Shown here: positions 11,116 through 22,540 of the stretch, one piece after another
Numbering within the stretch: position 1 is the first letter of the stretch
How the letters are laid out: each line of letters begins with the position of its first letter
NCBI RefSeq assembly: GCF_032118995.1
Contig: NC_092657.1
Span: forward strand, 1,795,891 to 1,859,890
Direction of reading: 5' to 3'
DNA from: Asterias amurensis
Taxonomy: Eukaryota > Echinodermata > Asteroidea > Forcipulatida > Asteriidae
DNA length: 64,000 bases
Program-made: the position numbers and the translations under genes
Notes under the pieces: model-generated
Seen by the model: the letters and a program-made list of their open reading frames with translations, nothing else
Database searches by the model: none
What the model was told of the DNA's origin: nothing

Positions 11116-11517
11116 TTAAAGGAACACGTTGCCTCGGATCGGACGAGTTGGTCTATAAAAAGCGTTTGAAACCGTTTGTTATGAAATGCATTAATGCATA
11201 TGGTTGGAAAGATGTTTTAAAAGTAGAATATAATGATCCACACAAGTATCACTCAAAATCGCACGGTTTCCATTTTATGTTGCAAACTAACACGGTCGGC
11301 CATTTATGTAAGTCAAAATCTTGACTCCCATAAATGGCTGACCGTGTTAGTTTGCGACGAGGTAAAAAGAAAACCACGCAATTTCAAGGCATATTTGTGT
11401 AGGTCATTGTATTCTACTTTTACAACATCTTTCAAACCATATCGATTTTATAACAAACGGTTACAGAACGCTTTTCAAAGACCAACTCATCCGATCCAAG
11501 GCAACGTGTTCCTTTAA
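11116..11517. mobile_element. TTAA-type foldback MITE family F
   Basis: 402 bp bounded by TTAA with ends TTAAAGGAACACGTTGCCTC and AAGGCAACGTGTTCCTTTAA. The two halves are inverted copies of each other almost throughout (CATAAATGGCTGACCG region at the centre). Confidence 0.88.
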
Positions 11518-11934
11518 ATGGCTTATCACTTTGCGATGCAGCCCAATGGGGCAATAAGGCATTGTCTTCTCGTAAAAGGGTACCCTATGACGAAATTCGA
11601 CTGAAGCATTTTAAAGGCATCAAGGCAATGACCGGGGGGGGGGGGGGGGGGGGGGGGCACAGAGGCAATCATGTTGCCTCTGTGAAGAATCAGTCCTGCA
11701 ATGCCATGCATTTTAAGCTGCAAATAGTTAATGGCCCAAGTCTATAAAAAAAACTGCTCTACTCGCCCCTTGATATTTTTTGTTAAAATTTATTTTGTCT
11801 AAATGTGATTAAACTTCTGAAGTTACCCCTTGTGATTTTTTCATTTGTAGGCTAAAATTCATTTGAAACTGCTGAAGTAAGGCCTACCCCTCATGATTTT
11901 TTTAAATTTTAAGCCCAAATTAAATAACACTACT

Positions 11935-12084
11935 GGGGTGGATTTCACAAAGAGTTAGGACTAGTCTTATCTCGAGTTAGGACCAGTTACTCGTCCTAAC
12001 TTAGGACTATCAATGCAATTTGTACATCTCCTAGGACTAGTCCCAAGTTAGGACTAGTCCTAACTTTTTGTGAAATCGACCCCT
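11935..12084. repeat. foldback element family E, copy 2
   Basis: GGGGTGGATTTCACAAAGAG mirrored by TTTTTGTGAAATCGACCCC; interior of TTAGGACTAGTCC palindromes. Confidence 0.85.
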
Positions 12085-12198
12085 GGACTAAGCCATTGTG
12101 TTTTTTTTTTAAAAGGCCCAAACTTGCTAAACTGTGTAGGTTTTACCACGTGTAATTTGTTAAACTTATTTTGTCCTTTAAAATGTTTTTCTTTGTAG

Positions 12199-12296
12199 TG
12201 TCTGTCAGCCATCGCCATGAAGATGTCATTCAAGAGATCACCAGTAACAAGCTCATAATGATCTGAATATAATGATGTAGGACTATAAATAAGAAG
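12199..12296 (+). other. exon-like block, array copy 2
   Basis: 98 bp between CTTTGTAG and GTAAAT. Starts TGTCTGTCAGCCATCGCCAT; a 3-base insertion after GATGTCA distinguishes it and copy 6 from the others. Confidence 0.45.
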
Positions 12297-12975
12297 GTAA
12301 ATAAATAATTCTTAACAATTGTTTTTTGTTGCCCTTTGGAGGATGTTTTGGTAAATAGAGCTCCTCATTAAATAGAACTAGCGTCCAGATTAAATTCATC
12401 TAGCTCAAAAGGCTAATCACCTTGTAATGCCATGCATTTTCAGCCTCAAATAATTAATGGCCCAAGTATGATAAAACTTCTGAACTTACCCTTGTGATTT
12501 TTTTTAATTTTAGGCTCAAATTTGATAAAACTGCTGGACTTACCCCTTGTATTTTTTTAAATTTATTTTAGGCCCAATTTCGGTAAAACTGCTGGGCTTG
12601 TCTCTTGTATTTTTTTTCAATTTTAGGCACAATTTTGGTAAAACTGCTGGACTTACCCCTTGTAATTTTTCAGTTTTAGGCCCAATTTCAATAAAATTGC
12701 TGGACCCCTTGTGATTTTTGTTGATTTTAGGCCCAAATCCGGTAAAACTGCTGAACTTACCCCTTGTGTTTTTTTCAATTTAAGGCCCAATTTCAATAAG
12801 ACTGCTGGACCCCTTGTGATCTTAGGCCAACATTTGATAAAGCTGCAGGACTTGCCCCTTGTGATTTTTTCAATATTTTGCCCAAAACCGATAAAACTGC
12901 TAGACTTACTCCCTGTGATTTTTTTTATTTTTAGATGCAAACTTATTTTGTCTTTCAAAATGTTTTTCTTTGTAG

Positions 12976-13057
12976 TGTTTGTCCGCCATCGTCATGAGAT
13001 CACCAGTAACAAGCTCATAAATAGATCTAAATATGATGTAGTCCTGTAACTAAGAAG
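12976..13057 (+). other. exon-like block, array copy 3
   Basis: 82 bp between CTTTGTAG and GTATAA; lacks the GAAGATGTCAA segment of the other copies, so the most eroded. Confidence 0.4.
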
Positions 13058-13095
13058 GTATAAATACATAATTTTTAGGTGTTTGGCTAACAGCC

Positions 13096-13540
13096 GAACA
13101 ACTTTTGTTATTGTTATGTTTTGTTTAGGTGTTCAGCTAACAGCCGAACAACTATTGTTATTGTTATGGGTTTTTTTCCCATCGTGTTCTTCTTTCCCTG
13201 CGAACCTTCTCCAGCAATTTTGTACAAAGTAAAGCTTGTACAAACTTAAAACTTACTATGTACATAGGCACTAGTGAGTAGATGAAACCGCCATTTTTTG
13301 GGAATGATGACGTCATTGAACAACTTTTGTTATTGTTATGTTTTGTTTAGGTGTTCAGCTAACAGCCGAACAACTATTGTTATTGTTATGGGTTTTTTTC
13401 CCATCGTGTTCTTCTTTCCCTGCGAACCTTCTCCAGCAATTTTGTACAAAGTAAAGCTTGTACAAACTTAAAACTTACTATGTACATAGGCACTAGTGAG
13501 TAGATGAAACCGCCATTTTTTGGGAATGATGACGTCATTG
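13096..13540 (+). repeat. 222-bp tandem duplication
   Basis: Two nearly identical units, 13096-13317 and 13318-13540, each starting GAACAACTTTTGTTATTGTT and ending GATGACGTCATTGA. The CRE-like TGACGTCA is therefore duplicated, with a further copy at the 3' edge. Confidence 0.9.
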
Positions 13541-14129
13541 ATGACGTCATGACAGGGTTTTTAAAGTTAAAAAATAACATTTGCTTGTTGCTGTATCTCA
13601 ATGAATATAAAAGCTTTGATGTTCATACTTAGGCATCAAATAGATAAAGACTTGGGCAACATTTGAAAACTTAACCCTAAAATCGTCTGACCTTAACATT
13701 CCGGGTCATTACCCTGGGTCAAAGTTCGCCTTCGTGTTTTTTCATCAAAAAACAACTTTTGAGCTTATCTACGGCATAACTCAAGATTGATATCGATTTG
13801 AACCTTGAAACTCAACAGATAGTTGAACCTTAGTATCAAGACACCACAGGCCTAATTACGTCATAATGACGTCATCGGGTATTAAAACAACGTTTAAAAT
13901 TTGTAAAAATCATATGGCGCGATGTGTTTGGGGGAATCCCAACCGCTCTGTTTTGTCCAACAAAATAGGGCGCTGTTGATTATCAGATCTGTGTACAGCA
14001 TCCCGGCTGGGTGAGCTAAATTTTTAAAGGGTTTCCATAAATTGCAAAATAAAACCTGATGCCAATCTCACACAAACAAATTGCATTTGTGAAGAAAGAA
14101 GGAGTTATTGAAAAATGTGATACCAGTTT
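13541..14129. other. intergenic DNA, no gene seen
   Basis: Unique-looking AT-rich sequence with TGACGTCAT-type palindromes at about 13540, 13856 and 13870. Confidence 0.45.
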
Positions 14130-14215
14130 AAAGACATTGGACACTATTGGTAATTGTCAAAGCCCAGTCTTCTTACTTGGTGTATCTCACTTGGCGTATA
14201 AAACATACATGTAAA
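14130..14215. mobile_element. family A MITE fragment
   Basis: Left end only: AAAGACATTGGACACTATTG then GTCTTCTTACTTGGTGTATC. Confidence 0.6.
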
Positions 14216-14436
14216 AGGGAACACTAGTTGTGTGATATAAGTAATACTAGAGAAAATGGGCCCCACAACTCTTGCTGAAAAAAACATGTTGAAATATGCC
14301 ATTGTTATCCATTAGAGATTTTTGCAGTCACTTTGGTTGGGGAGCGAGGAATCTAACAAAAACACACAAAAATCCAAGAGCTGGGACATTGCATCAACAG
14401 AATCTATGTATGGGTATTCTTTTGAATATTTTATTT

Positions 14437-14515
14437 AAATAATAATAATAATAATAAGACTTGTAATGCGCACAGATCCACCCTGCTGGGTGTTCAAGGC
14501 GCAGAAGAATATAAA
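14437..14515 (-). mobile_element. retroposon 3' tail remnant
   Basis: On the minus strand: GCGCCTTGAACACCCAG, then GTGCGCATTACAAG, ending in (TTA)n. The block at 59335-59400 has the same layout (GCGCCTTGAGTACC, GTGCGCTATATAAGAC, TTAATAATATT), so both look like tails of one SINE or LINE. Confidence 0.5.
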
Positions 14516-15028
14516 TGGGTGGCTGTAGCGACAACAAACTTTTATCGTTTTGATCACCATCAGTGCATGGAGACAGATTATTGTAACTTCAAGGGCTGAT
14601 GGTTGCACTTTTGGTATTGTCACTGTTAAACTCGGGTGCCATTGTGTGCTGTATATTACCCTACATACATAGATTTTCTTGTGAATTAGGCCTCTGTATT
14701 GTGTATGATTCATGGTTCGCCAACTACGCTGAATATTGTGGCGACAACAGACTTTTATAATTTTGAACTGAATGCATGGTCGAGGCTTGAGGCAGGTAAC
14801 TAGGACTACAGGTAACAAAGATGATGCCTGAATTTATCTATACAGTCAAAGTGGTTCAATAGGTAGAGCAATTCCAATACTTATGCTGATGTTCTCATGA
14901 TGTCAGCATCAACAGGAAGCTCCAACAACTCCGCCTCTCCTGCTTTCAAAAACACCAACATGATTTACATACGACGTGCTGTACACAGACTACGTTTGTA
15001 CAGCTTTTATGAAGATACAGTGATCTTG

Positions 15029-15288
15029 TTAAAGCCATTGGACCCTTTCGGTATACAGTGTTGTCCAAGGCCCACACTTTGTGTACCACAACTTCTATAT
15101 CAAATAACAAACCTGTGAAAATTTAGGCTCAATCGGTCATCGGAGTCGGGAGAAAACAACGGAAAAACCTACCCTTGTTTTCGCGCGTTTCGCCGTGTCA
15201 TGACATGTGTTTAAAATAAATCCGTAATTCTCGTTAACGAGAACTTATATTGTTTTGCTGTTTTCTCAAAAAGTAAAGCATTTCATGG
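15029..15288. mobile_element. TTAA-type MITE family B, copy 3, right end lost
   Basis: Begins TTAAAGCCATTGGACCCTTT and follows copy 1 until about 15288, where array sequence resumes abruptly. Confidence 0.75.
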
Positions 15289-15376
15289 ACTGATAAAACT
15301 GCTGGACTTGCGCCCTGTGATTTTTTAAATTTTAGATTCAAACTAATTTTGTCCTTTAAAATGTTTTTCTTTGTAG

Positions 15377-15466
15377 TGACTGACAGCCATCGTCATGAAG
15401 ATGTCAAGAGATCACCAGTAACAAGCTCTGATGATCTCAATCTGATGTAGGCCTATAACTAAGAAG
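15377..15466 (+). other. exon-like block, array copy 4
   Basis: Between CTTTGTAG and GTATAA. Starts TGACTGACAGCCATCGTCAT. Confidence 0.45.
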
Positions 15467-15719
15467 GTATAATTACATAATTCTTAACACCTGTTTTTGT
15501 TTGCCTTTGAAGGATGAGTTCCACAAACTGAGCTCCACATCAAATAGAACTAGTTCCCAGATTAAATTCATCTTCATGTAGCTAAAAAGGCTAATCATCT
15601 TGCAATGCCATGCATTTTAAGCCTCAACTAATTGAAAGCTAAAAATTGATAAAACTGCTCCACCCCTTGTGATTTTTTCAGTTTTAGGCCCAAATAAAAC
15701 TGCTGGACTTGCATCCAGT

Positions 15720-16435
15720 GTGGGGTGGTGGAGAAAATGGTCTAGCCAGATTAATGCCTGTCGCAAACTTTATACCCCGGAATTCAGCGCCATCTACAAA
15801 GTCAATACCATACCACACAGATTTACCATAATGATAATTGAACATTTCTGTCTGGAAAAACTTATAATCAAATCATTTCTACAGTTGGTTTGCACTATAA
15901 TCACAAAATATCAAAATGTACATTTTTGTGCTAAACTTAGAATAAATTTCAAAACAAAATTTGTTCAGAAAATAATTAACAACTTACGGTTAGGAGTCCC
16001 TTTAAAATCTTAAACGGTGTCTGCTGGTTATAGATTTCTGTTGAAATACCACAATCTTCAACTTGTCGCAATGATTCAATTCATCAAAATTTGTCTGCTT
16101 GAAGGCCCTGCAATAATACGTCTGACGTTCCTGATAGCAGATCATGGAATGACAAACCATGCCCCAACTAAGGCTGCCAAGAATTCCTAAGCTCATCCAA
16201 CCACGGCAATCACTCTACAGAACAATAGTCAGCTTTCAGTGCACACATTCACTACATCAGCCCATTCATGTCCTCCAAAATAAGGACTTGCCCACTCAAC
16301 CGTAGTTCACTGACTGCATCACAGAACTATATGAATATTCATTGGATCTCCAAACTCTTGACCAATACAATAACTGAGGGAAATATTAAAATACACATGG
16401 TTTATTTACAATACTAGATCACTTGTGACACTGAG
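15720..16435. other. unique insert within the array
   Basis: About 700 bp without array repeats or coding signal. It interrupts the array between copies 4 and 5. Confidence 0.45.
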
Positions 16436-16554
16436 TTGAATTTTTTAGATTTTAGGCCCAAATTTGATAAAACTGCTGGACTTACTACCCCTTGTAAAAA
16501 AAATTAATTTTAGATGCAAACTTATTTTGTCCTATAAAATGTTTTTCTTTGTAG

Positions 16555-16644
16555 TGTTTGTCCGCCATCATCATGAAGATGTCAAGAGATCACCAGTAAC
16601 AAGCTCATAATGATCTGAATATGATGTAGGCCTATACTAAGAAG
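16555..16644 (+). other. exon-like block, array copy 5
   Basis: Between CTTTGTAG and GTAAAT. It reads CATCATCATGAAGA ... CTGAATATGATG, so the 6-base terminal pairing CATCAT/ATGATG is perfect here where copy 1 has a G-U pair. Confidence 0.45.
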
Positions 16645-17180
16645 GTAAATGCATAACTCTTAATAATTGTTTTTGTTGGCCTTTGAAGGATGTGTTGTCA
16701 AACGGACACATCAAATAGAACTAGCCCCCGGATTCGATAAAACTGCTGGACTTACCCCCTTATGATTTTTTCTGATTTTAGGCCCAAACTCGATAAAACT
16801 GCTTTACTGTATTTTTGCGTTTTTATTTTTAATTTTAGGCCCAAATTTGATAAAACTTGTTGACTTAGCCCTTGTGTTTTGTTTTTTTTCAAATTTAGGC
16901 TCAAATTCGATGAAACTGCTGGATACTGCTGGATGATTTTTTCACAACTGCTGTGTTTCAAGTTTAGGCCCAATTTCAATAAAACTGCTGGACTTACCTA
17001 CCCCCTTGTGATTTTTTTAATTTTAGGCCCAATTACGATAAAACTGCTGGACTTACCCCTTATGATTTTGTAGGTAAAATTTTAGGCCCAAACTCAATGA
17101 AACTGCTGGACTTAACCCTTGTGATTTTTTTAATTTTATATGCAAACTTATTTTGTCCTTTAAAATGTTTTTCTTTGTAG

Positions 17181-17277
17181 TGTCTGTCAGCCATCGCCAT
17201 GAAGATGTCATTCAAGAGATCACCAGTAACAAGCTCTGATGATCTGAATATAATGATGTAGGCCTATAAAAAAGAAG
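17181..17277 (+). other. exon-like block, array copy 6
   Basis: Between CTTTGTAG and GTAAAT; nearly identical to copy 2 over block and tail, so these two are the youngest pair. Confidence 0.45.
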
Positions 17278-17987
17278 GTAAATAAATAATTATTAACAAT
17301 TTTTGTTGTTGCCCTTTGGAGGATGTTTTGGTAAATAGAGCTCCTCATTAAATAGAACTAGCGTCCAGATTAAATTCCTCTAGCTAAAAAGGCCAATCAC
17401 CTTGTAATGCTTTGCACTTTAAGCCTCAAATAATTAATGGCCCAAGTATGATAAAACTTCTGAACTTATCCCTTATGATTTTGGGGGTTTTAGGCCCAAA
17501 TTCGATAAAATTTGCTGGACTTGCCCCAATTGTTTTTTTATTTTTATTTTCGGCCTTAATTCAATAAAACTGATGGACTTACCACTTGTGTTAATTTGAT
17601 AAAATTGCTGGACTAACCCCTTGTGATTTTTCAATTGTAGGCCCAAATTCGATAAAACAAACTGTTGGACCTACCCCTTGGTGTTTTTTTTTCTTATTTC
17701 TTTTCAATTTTAGGGTCAAATTCGATAAAACTGCTGTATTTATCCCTTGTGGTTTTTTTTCAAGAGATCTATCAGCTATATAACTAGAGACAATTGGTGC
17801 ACCTAACTCAGTCAAAAACTGAGGTATTTTAAGCTCACATGGTGTGTTATACCAGTCATGACACATTTTTTGAGTAATTACAAAAAGGCCTAGTGTCCAG
17901 TGCATTTAAGAGATTGCAAGAGATTTTGCACATGACAAAATATTGGCTTACAATTACATAATTCTGTTTCTTAACTTGACCTATCAG

Positions 17988-18118
17988 GGCCAGTTGTTCC
18001 AGAAACCAAGTACGGATGGAGTCTCCCCCCGGGTATAAAGGAGATCAACTGCCTTGGGAAACATCAGCGTCATCAAGACATCCTAGCAGCTCATCTGGGG
18101 ATCACGAATGAACAAAAT
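17988..18118 (+). CDS. orphan exon-like open segment
   Basis: Acceptor GACCTATCAG and donor AAT|GTAAGA enclose 131 bp with one open frame of 43 codons (PVVPETKYGWSLPPGIKEIN, then KHQRHQDILAAHLGITNEQN). Composition and splice sites look like a real coding exon, ending in phase 0. I do not recognise the family and found no convincing neighbour exon. It lies just right of the repeat array; its GATCAC/AACAA motifs faintly resemble the array's exon-like block. Confidence 0.45.
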
Positions 18119-18142
18119 GTAAGATATTCTTTTTAGATGAGT

Positions 18143-18302
18143 AAAGCCTGGTTCATACTTCCTGCGAATGTGAATGTGAATGCGAAGCGAATTTTGACAA
18201 CACAAATTCTCAACAAATAATTTGCAGCAGTTCAACTCTGCTCAACTCACTTGCAAAAAATCGTTGGGACGTCAAATTCGCAGGAAGTATGAACCGGGCT
18301 TT
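18143..18302. mobile_element. MITE family G
   Basis: 160 bp with 25-base-plus inverted ends: AAAGCCTGGTTCATACTTCC and GGAAGTATGAACCGGGCTTT. Confidence 0.88.
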
Positions 18303-18963
18303 ACATCGGTTGATATTTAATACTATACAGTTGGCATCTTGTAATTAAGTAAACCATTGCAAGCAAGCAAGCATATACGCGTTTTTTTTGCGCTAACTTG
18401 GTGGTGCGTGCGGATCGAAATGGTGGTGCGTACCGATCGAAATGGTGGTGCCTGCGGATCGAAATGGTACAGCACGGACGATTGCGAATAAGACTAAAGG
18501 GACCTGGACACGTGCACGTGGCACGTGGGGTCCTACTTCCGGCTCGGGCCACTGGGTGGTTGATCTTAAAGGTGCATTCGGGCTCCTCATCTGCTAGGAT
18601 GGTGCCGGTGTTATCACAAATGGTTGACCAACGGAAGTAGTCCCTATGTTCTTTCCAACTAGGGACCGCGCTAGTACAGTAGGGGACTATCCCGGATAAC
18701 TCTGGGATGGCGGACCTGACCCGTCCGGGAGGACGGTGCAAAGGCCCCGACGACTCTGGAAACCGTGTGGGGCTGGTATCCTGGGACCTTCACGTGGTAG
18801 CCCTGTTTTAGACGAACCTTACCAGGATGAATGGGCCAAATTTGAAACTGAAATATATTGTTTGGAAAGGTGTACTTAACTGCAAGATTGCACGACAATC
18901 ATACTCTGTTCAATCAGATTAATAAAACAAGACTAATGCAAGAATAAATTTGTTTTTTCTTAC
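18303..18963. other. GC-rich island, unassigned
   Basis: Markedly more GC- and CpG-rich than its surroundings. It has three tandem copies of GGATCGAAATGGTGGTGCG-like sequence (about 18410-18470) and CACGTG-rich sequence near 18510. A 146-codon minus-strand frame covers 18301-18741, but its content (many Arg/Pro/His from CpG) gives no family signal. It may be a promoter-type island or a GC-rich repeat. Confidence 0.35.
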
Positions 18964-19137
18964 ATGTGATCCAACTGCGAGGTGGTCTATCAACCTGCAT
19001 CTCCTGAAGACTGCTTGTCATCCATGAAGCAGCACCAAAGTCAACAGTGTCAGTTTGTAAGCGAGGGCTGAATGAACGAACCCAGGGAGATTCAAGCTCA
19101 ACAGAATGGAGGGCTGACACCTGTTGCAGTCTCGGGA
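18964..19137 (-). CDS. orphan exon-like open segment
   Basis: On the minus strand, acceptor TATGTTAATAG and donor ACAT|GTAAGA enclose 174 bp with an open frame reading SALHSVELESPWVRSFSPRL and on to SLQEMQVDRPPRSWI. Splice sites and codon content look genuine. No family recognised and no flanking exon proven; it adjoins the GC-rich island at 18303-18963. Confidence 0.45.
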
Positions 19138-19204
19138 CTATTAACATATTGCATATTTTAAAAATGTATCAAACTTATCTGCCCAAAAATGCAACATGGC
19201 ATGT

Positions 19205-19590
19205 TTAAAGGCAGTGGACACTATTGGTAATTACTCAAAATAATTATCATCATAAAACCTTTCTTGATTACAAGTATTAGGGCGAGGTTGATGGTATAAA
19301 ACATTGTCAGAAATGGCTCCCTCTGAAGTGACGTAGTTTTCGAGAAAGAAGTAATTTTCCACGAATTTGATTTCGAGACCTCAAGTTAATAATTTGAGGT
19401 CTCGAAATCAAGCATCAGAAAGCACACAACTTCGTGTAACAATAGTGTTTTTTCTTTCATTATTATCTCGCAAATTCGACGACCGGTTGAGCTCAAATTT
19501 TCACAAGTTTGTTATTTTATGCATATGTTGAGATACACCGAGTGAGAAGACTGGTCTTTGACAATTACCAATAGTGTCCACTGTCTTTAA
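19205..19590. mobile_element. TTAA-type MITE family A, full copy
   Basis: 386 bp bounded by TTAA, ends TTAAAGGCAGTGGACACTAT and ATAGTGTCCACTGTCTTTAA, opposite orientation to the 2761 copy. The internal GAGACCTCAAG...TTGAGGTCTCGAAATC hairpin is intact. Confidence 0.88.
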
Positions 19591-19599
19591 CGAATAGCA

Positions 19600-21900
19600 T
19601 TGCATGTTTATCAATTTTTGCTCAATTTTTGCTCAATTTTTGCCCCAAAATTCAACAAGGCATATTTATCCAGTTTTGCTAAAATATTGCCCAAAATGCA
19701 ACTATGCTTTGTTTAGCCTTGCGTATTTATCCTATTTTGCTCAAATTTTGATAAATATTTGCCCACATATAACAAGACTATAGCCTTGCGTATTTATCAA
19801 ATTTTGCTCAAATTTTGCCCAAAAGTGCAATGAGACTATAGAGCCTTGCGTATTTATCGAAATTGTGCTCAATTTTTGCCCAAAAATGCAACAAGACCTT
19901 GCGTATTTATCCAATTTTGCTCAAACTTTGCCCACAAGTGAAATAAGGCTATAGTCTTGCGTATCAAACTGCTCAAATTTTGCCCAAAAGTGCAATAAGG
20001 TCATAGCCTTGCGCATTTATCAAAATTTGCCCAAAAGTGCAATAAGGTTATAGCCTTGCATATTTATCACATTTTGCCCAAAAATGCAACAAGACTATAT
20101 TAGCCTTGCCTATTTATCAAATTTCGCTTAAATTATGCCCAAAAATGCAACAAGGCCTTGCGTAATAAACAATTTTGCTCAATGTTTGCCCAAAAGTGTA
20201 ACAAGGCGTATGATAAAACTTTGCTCAATTTTTGCCCAAAAATTCAACAGGACTATAGTCTTGCGTATTTATCAAATTTGGCTCAAACTTTGCCCAAAAG
20301 TGCAACAAGACTATATATAGCCTTGCATATTTATCAAATTTTGCTCAAATTTTGCCCAAAAGAGCAACAAGACTAAAGCCTTGCGTATTTATCAAATTTT
20401 GCCCAAAATAGCAACAATACAGCCCTGCAAATAATTATCTAATTTTGCTCAAATTTTGCCCGAAAGTGCAACAAGACTATAAATAGCCTTGCGTAGTTAT
20501 CAAATTTTACTCAAACTTTGCCCAAAAGTGTAATATGGCTATATATAGTCTTGCGTATTAATCAAGTTTTGCCCACAATTCATAGCCTTGCGTACTTTAT
20601 CAAACTTTGCCCAGAAGTGCAATAAGGCTATAGTCTTGCGTCCTTATCAAATTTTGCTCAAACTTGCCCAAAAGTGCAGTGTGGCTATATATAGTCTTGC
20701 GTATATATCAAATTTTGCCCACAATTCATAGCCTTGCGTATTTTATCAAACTTTGCCCAGAAGTGCAATAAGGCTATAGTCTGCGTCTTTATCAAATTTT
20801 GCTCAAACTTTGCCCAAAAGTGCAGTATGGCTATATATAGTCTTGCGTATTTATCAAATGTTGCCCACAATTCATAGCCTTGCGTATTTTATCAAATTTT
20901 GCTCAAACTTTGCCCAGAAGTGCAATAAGGCTATAGTCTTGCGTATTTATCAAATTTTGCTCAAACTTTGCCCAAAAGTGTAATATGGCTATATATAGTC
21001 TTGCGTATTAATCAAATTTTGCCCACAATTCAAAGCCTTGCATATTTTATCAAACTTTGCCCAAAAGTGCAATAAGGCTATAGTCTTGTGTCCTTATCAA
21101 ATTTTTGCTCAAACTTTGCCCAAAAGTGCAGTATGGCTATATATATTCTTGCGTATTTATCAAATTTTGCCCACAATTCATAGCCTTGCGTATTTTATCA
21201 AATTTTGCTGAAACTTTGCCCAGAAGTGCAATAAGGCTTTAGTCTTGCGTATTTATCAAATTTTGCTCTAAGTGTAATATGGCTATATATAGTCTTGCGT
21301 ATTAGTCAAATTTTGCCCACAATTCAAAGCCTTGCACATTTTATCAAACTTTGCCCAAAAGTGCAATAAGGCTATAGTCTTGCGTCCTTATCAAATTTTG
21401 CTCAAACTTTGCCCAAAAGTGCAGTATGGCTATATATAGTCTTGCGTATTTATCAAATTTTGCCCACGATTCATAGCCTTGCGTATTTTATCAAATTTTG
21501 CTCAAACTTTGCCCAGAAGTGCAATAAGGCTATAGTCTTGCGTCTTTATCAAATTTTGCTCAAACTTTGCGCAAAAGTGCAATGTGGCTATATATAGTCT
21601 TGCGTATTTATCAAATTTTGTCCACAATTCATAGCCTTGCGTATTTTATCAAATTTTTCTCAACTTTTGCCCAGAAGTGCAATAAGGCTATAGTCTTGCG
21701 TATTTATCAAATTTTGCCCAAAAGTGCAACAAGGTTATAGTCTGGCGTGTTTATCAAATTTTGCTATCAATCTTGCTCAAATTTTGCCCAAAGGTAGCCT
21801 TGCGTATAATTATCAAATTTTTCTTGAAAATTCAACTTGACTATATAACTTTACATACGTACTTATCACATTTTGCCTAAAATGTTGCCTTGTGTCTTTA
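19600..21900 (+). repeat. satellite with about 146-bp higher-order period
   Basis: Basic monomers of roughly 50-65 bp built on GCGTATTTATCAAATTTTGC, TCAAACTTTGCCCAAAAGTG and AATAAGGCTATAGTCTT. From about 20570 a higher-order unit appears: the marker GCCCACAATTCA recurs near 20571, 20717, 20862, 21021, 21168, 21315, 21462 and 21620, so steps are about 145-147 with two near 159. The edges (19600-20500 and 21650-21900) are less regular, as expected at satellite borders. Confidence 0.9.
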
Positions 21901-22025
21901 TCAAATTGTGAGTGTTTTTCTATATGTATAAGAATAAAGATCAATGCTATTATGGGCAAGTCAACTGTTAAGTTGATTTGTCTGAACTTGGAACTGTTGT
22001 CTCATTATTTGTCTCATTATCTACT

Positions 22026-22158
22026 AGGCCGCCATGTTTTCCCACAATGCAATAAATTGGGTGTGTATTAATTTAATGGGAGTTTCCTTGCGCAAAATGA
22101 CTTGCTAAAAGCGACTTATATACACACCCAGTTGCATTGTGGGCAAAAATGACGGCCT
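22026..22158. mobile_element. MITE family N
   Basis: 133 bp with about 40-base inverted ends: AGGCCGCCATGTTTTCCCAC then AATGCAATAAATTGGGTGTG, mirrored at 22118-22158. Non-coding. Confidence 0.85.
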
Positions 22159-22540
22159 GAGGGTCCCACCAGGATAAGGTGGGCCCTCCATATTTAAGTT
22201 GGGGGGGGGGGTAGGGTTAAGGCAAATAAAACGCAAGTAACAAGGAGAGTCGTGTCCAATTTTTTATTGAAAAATTTGGCCAAAAAAAAAGCAGAGTTGC
22301 GCAAACACCTGTGCCTGTCGGTGGACCCCCTCGGCCACCTGGAACTCGTGATGATCTAAAGGCCCAAGTGCAATGGTCTATATGTTTTCTGTTCAGTGAA
22401 GTTCAATTAGATGTACTCCTAGTGTCTACTTCAAAGTTGTAATGTCTCACAAACAAAGACGAGCTAGACGCAATTCTGCGCTTTGTTTTTAGACGCAAGT
22501 GTTGAGCAGAAGGTAGTTGTTGCTTGCTTAAATGAACTGA

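Larger units (their letters stand above)
10560..17912 (+). repeat. segmental repeat array with exon-like block
   Basis: A composite unit recurs with variation. Part 1 is a short-period repeat, GATAAAACTGCTGGACTTAC then CCCTTGTGATTTTTT and TTTTAGGCCCAAATT (about 50-60 bp). Part 2 is an exon-like block of 82-98 bp (six copies, listed separately). Part 3 is a conserved tail containing AACTAGCGTCCAGATTAAAT and AATGCCATGCATTTTAAGCC. Copies are interrupted by MITEs at 11116, 11935 and 15029 and by a poly-G tract at 11635-11657. A related short-period repeat appears inverted at 29930-30300. Confidence 0.8.

Noticed and set aside
11562-11747. Poly-Gly protein
   Set aside because: Caused by a 23-base poly-G tract.
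12653-12958. Lys/Leu-rich repetitive protein on the minus strand
   Set aside because: It is a translation of the GATAAAACTGCTGG short-period repeat; every array segment gives similar peptides.
18301-18741. 146-residue minus-strand protein
   Set aside because: The frame is a by-product of CpG-rich DNA, and no domain or splice support is visible; kept only as an unassigned island.
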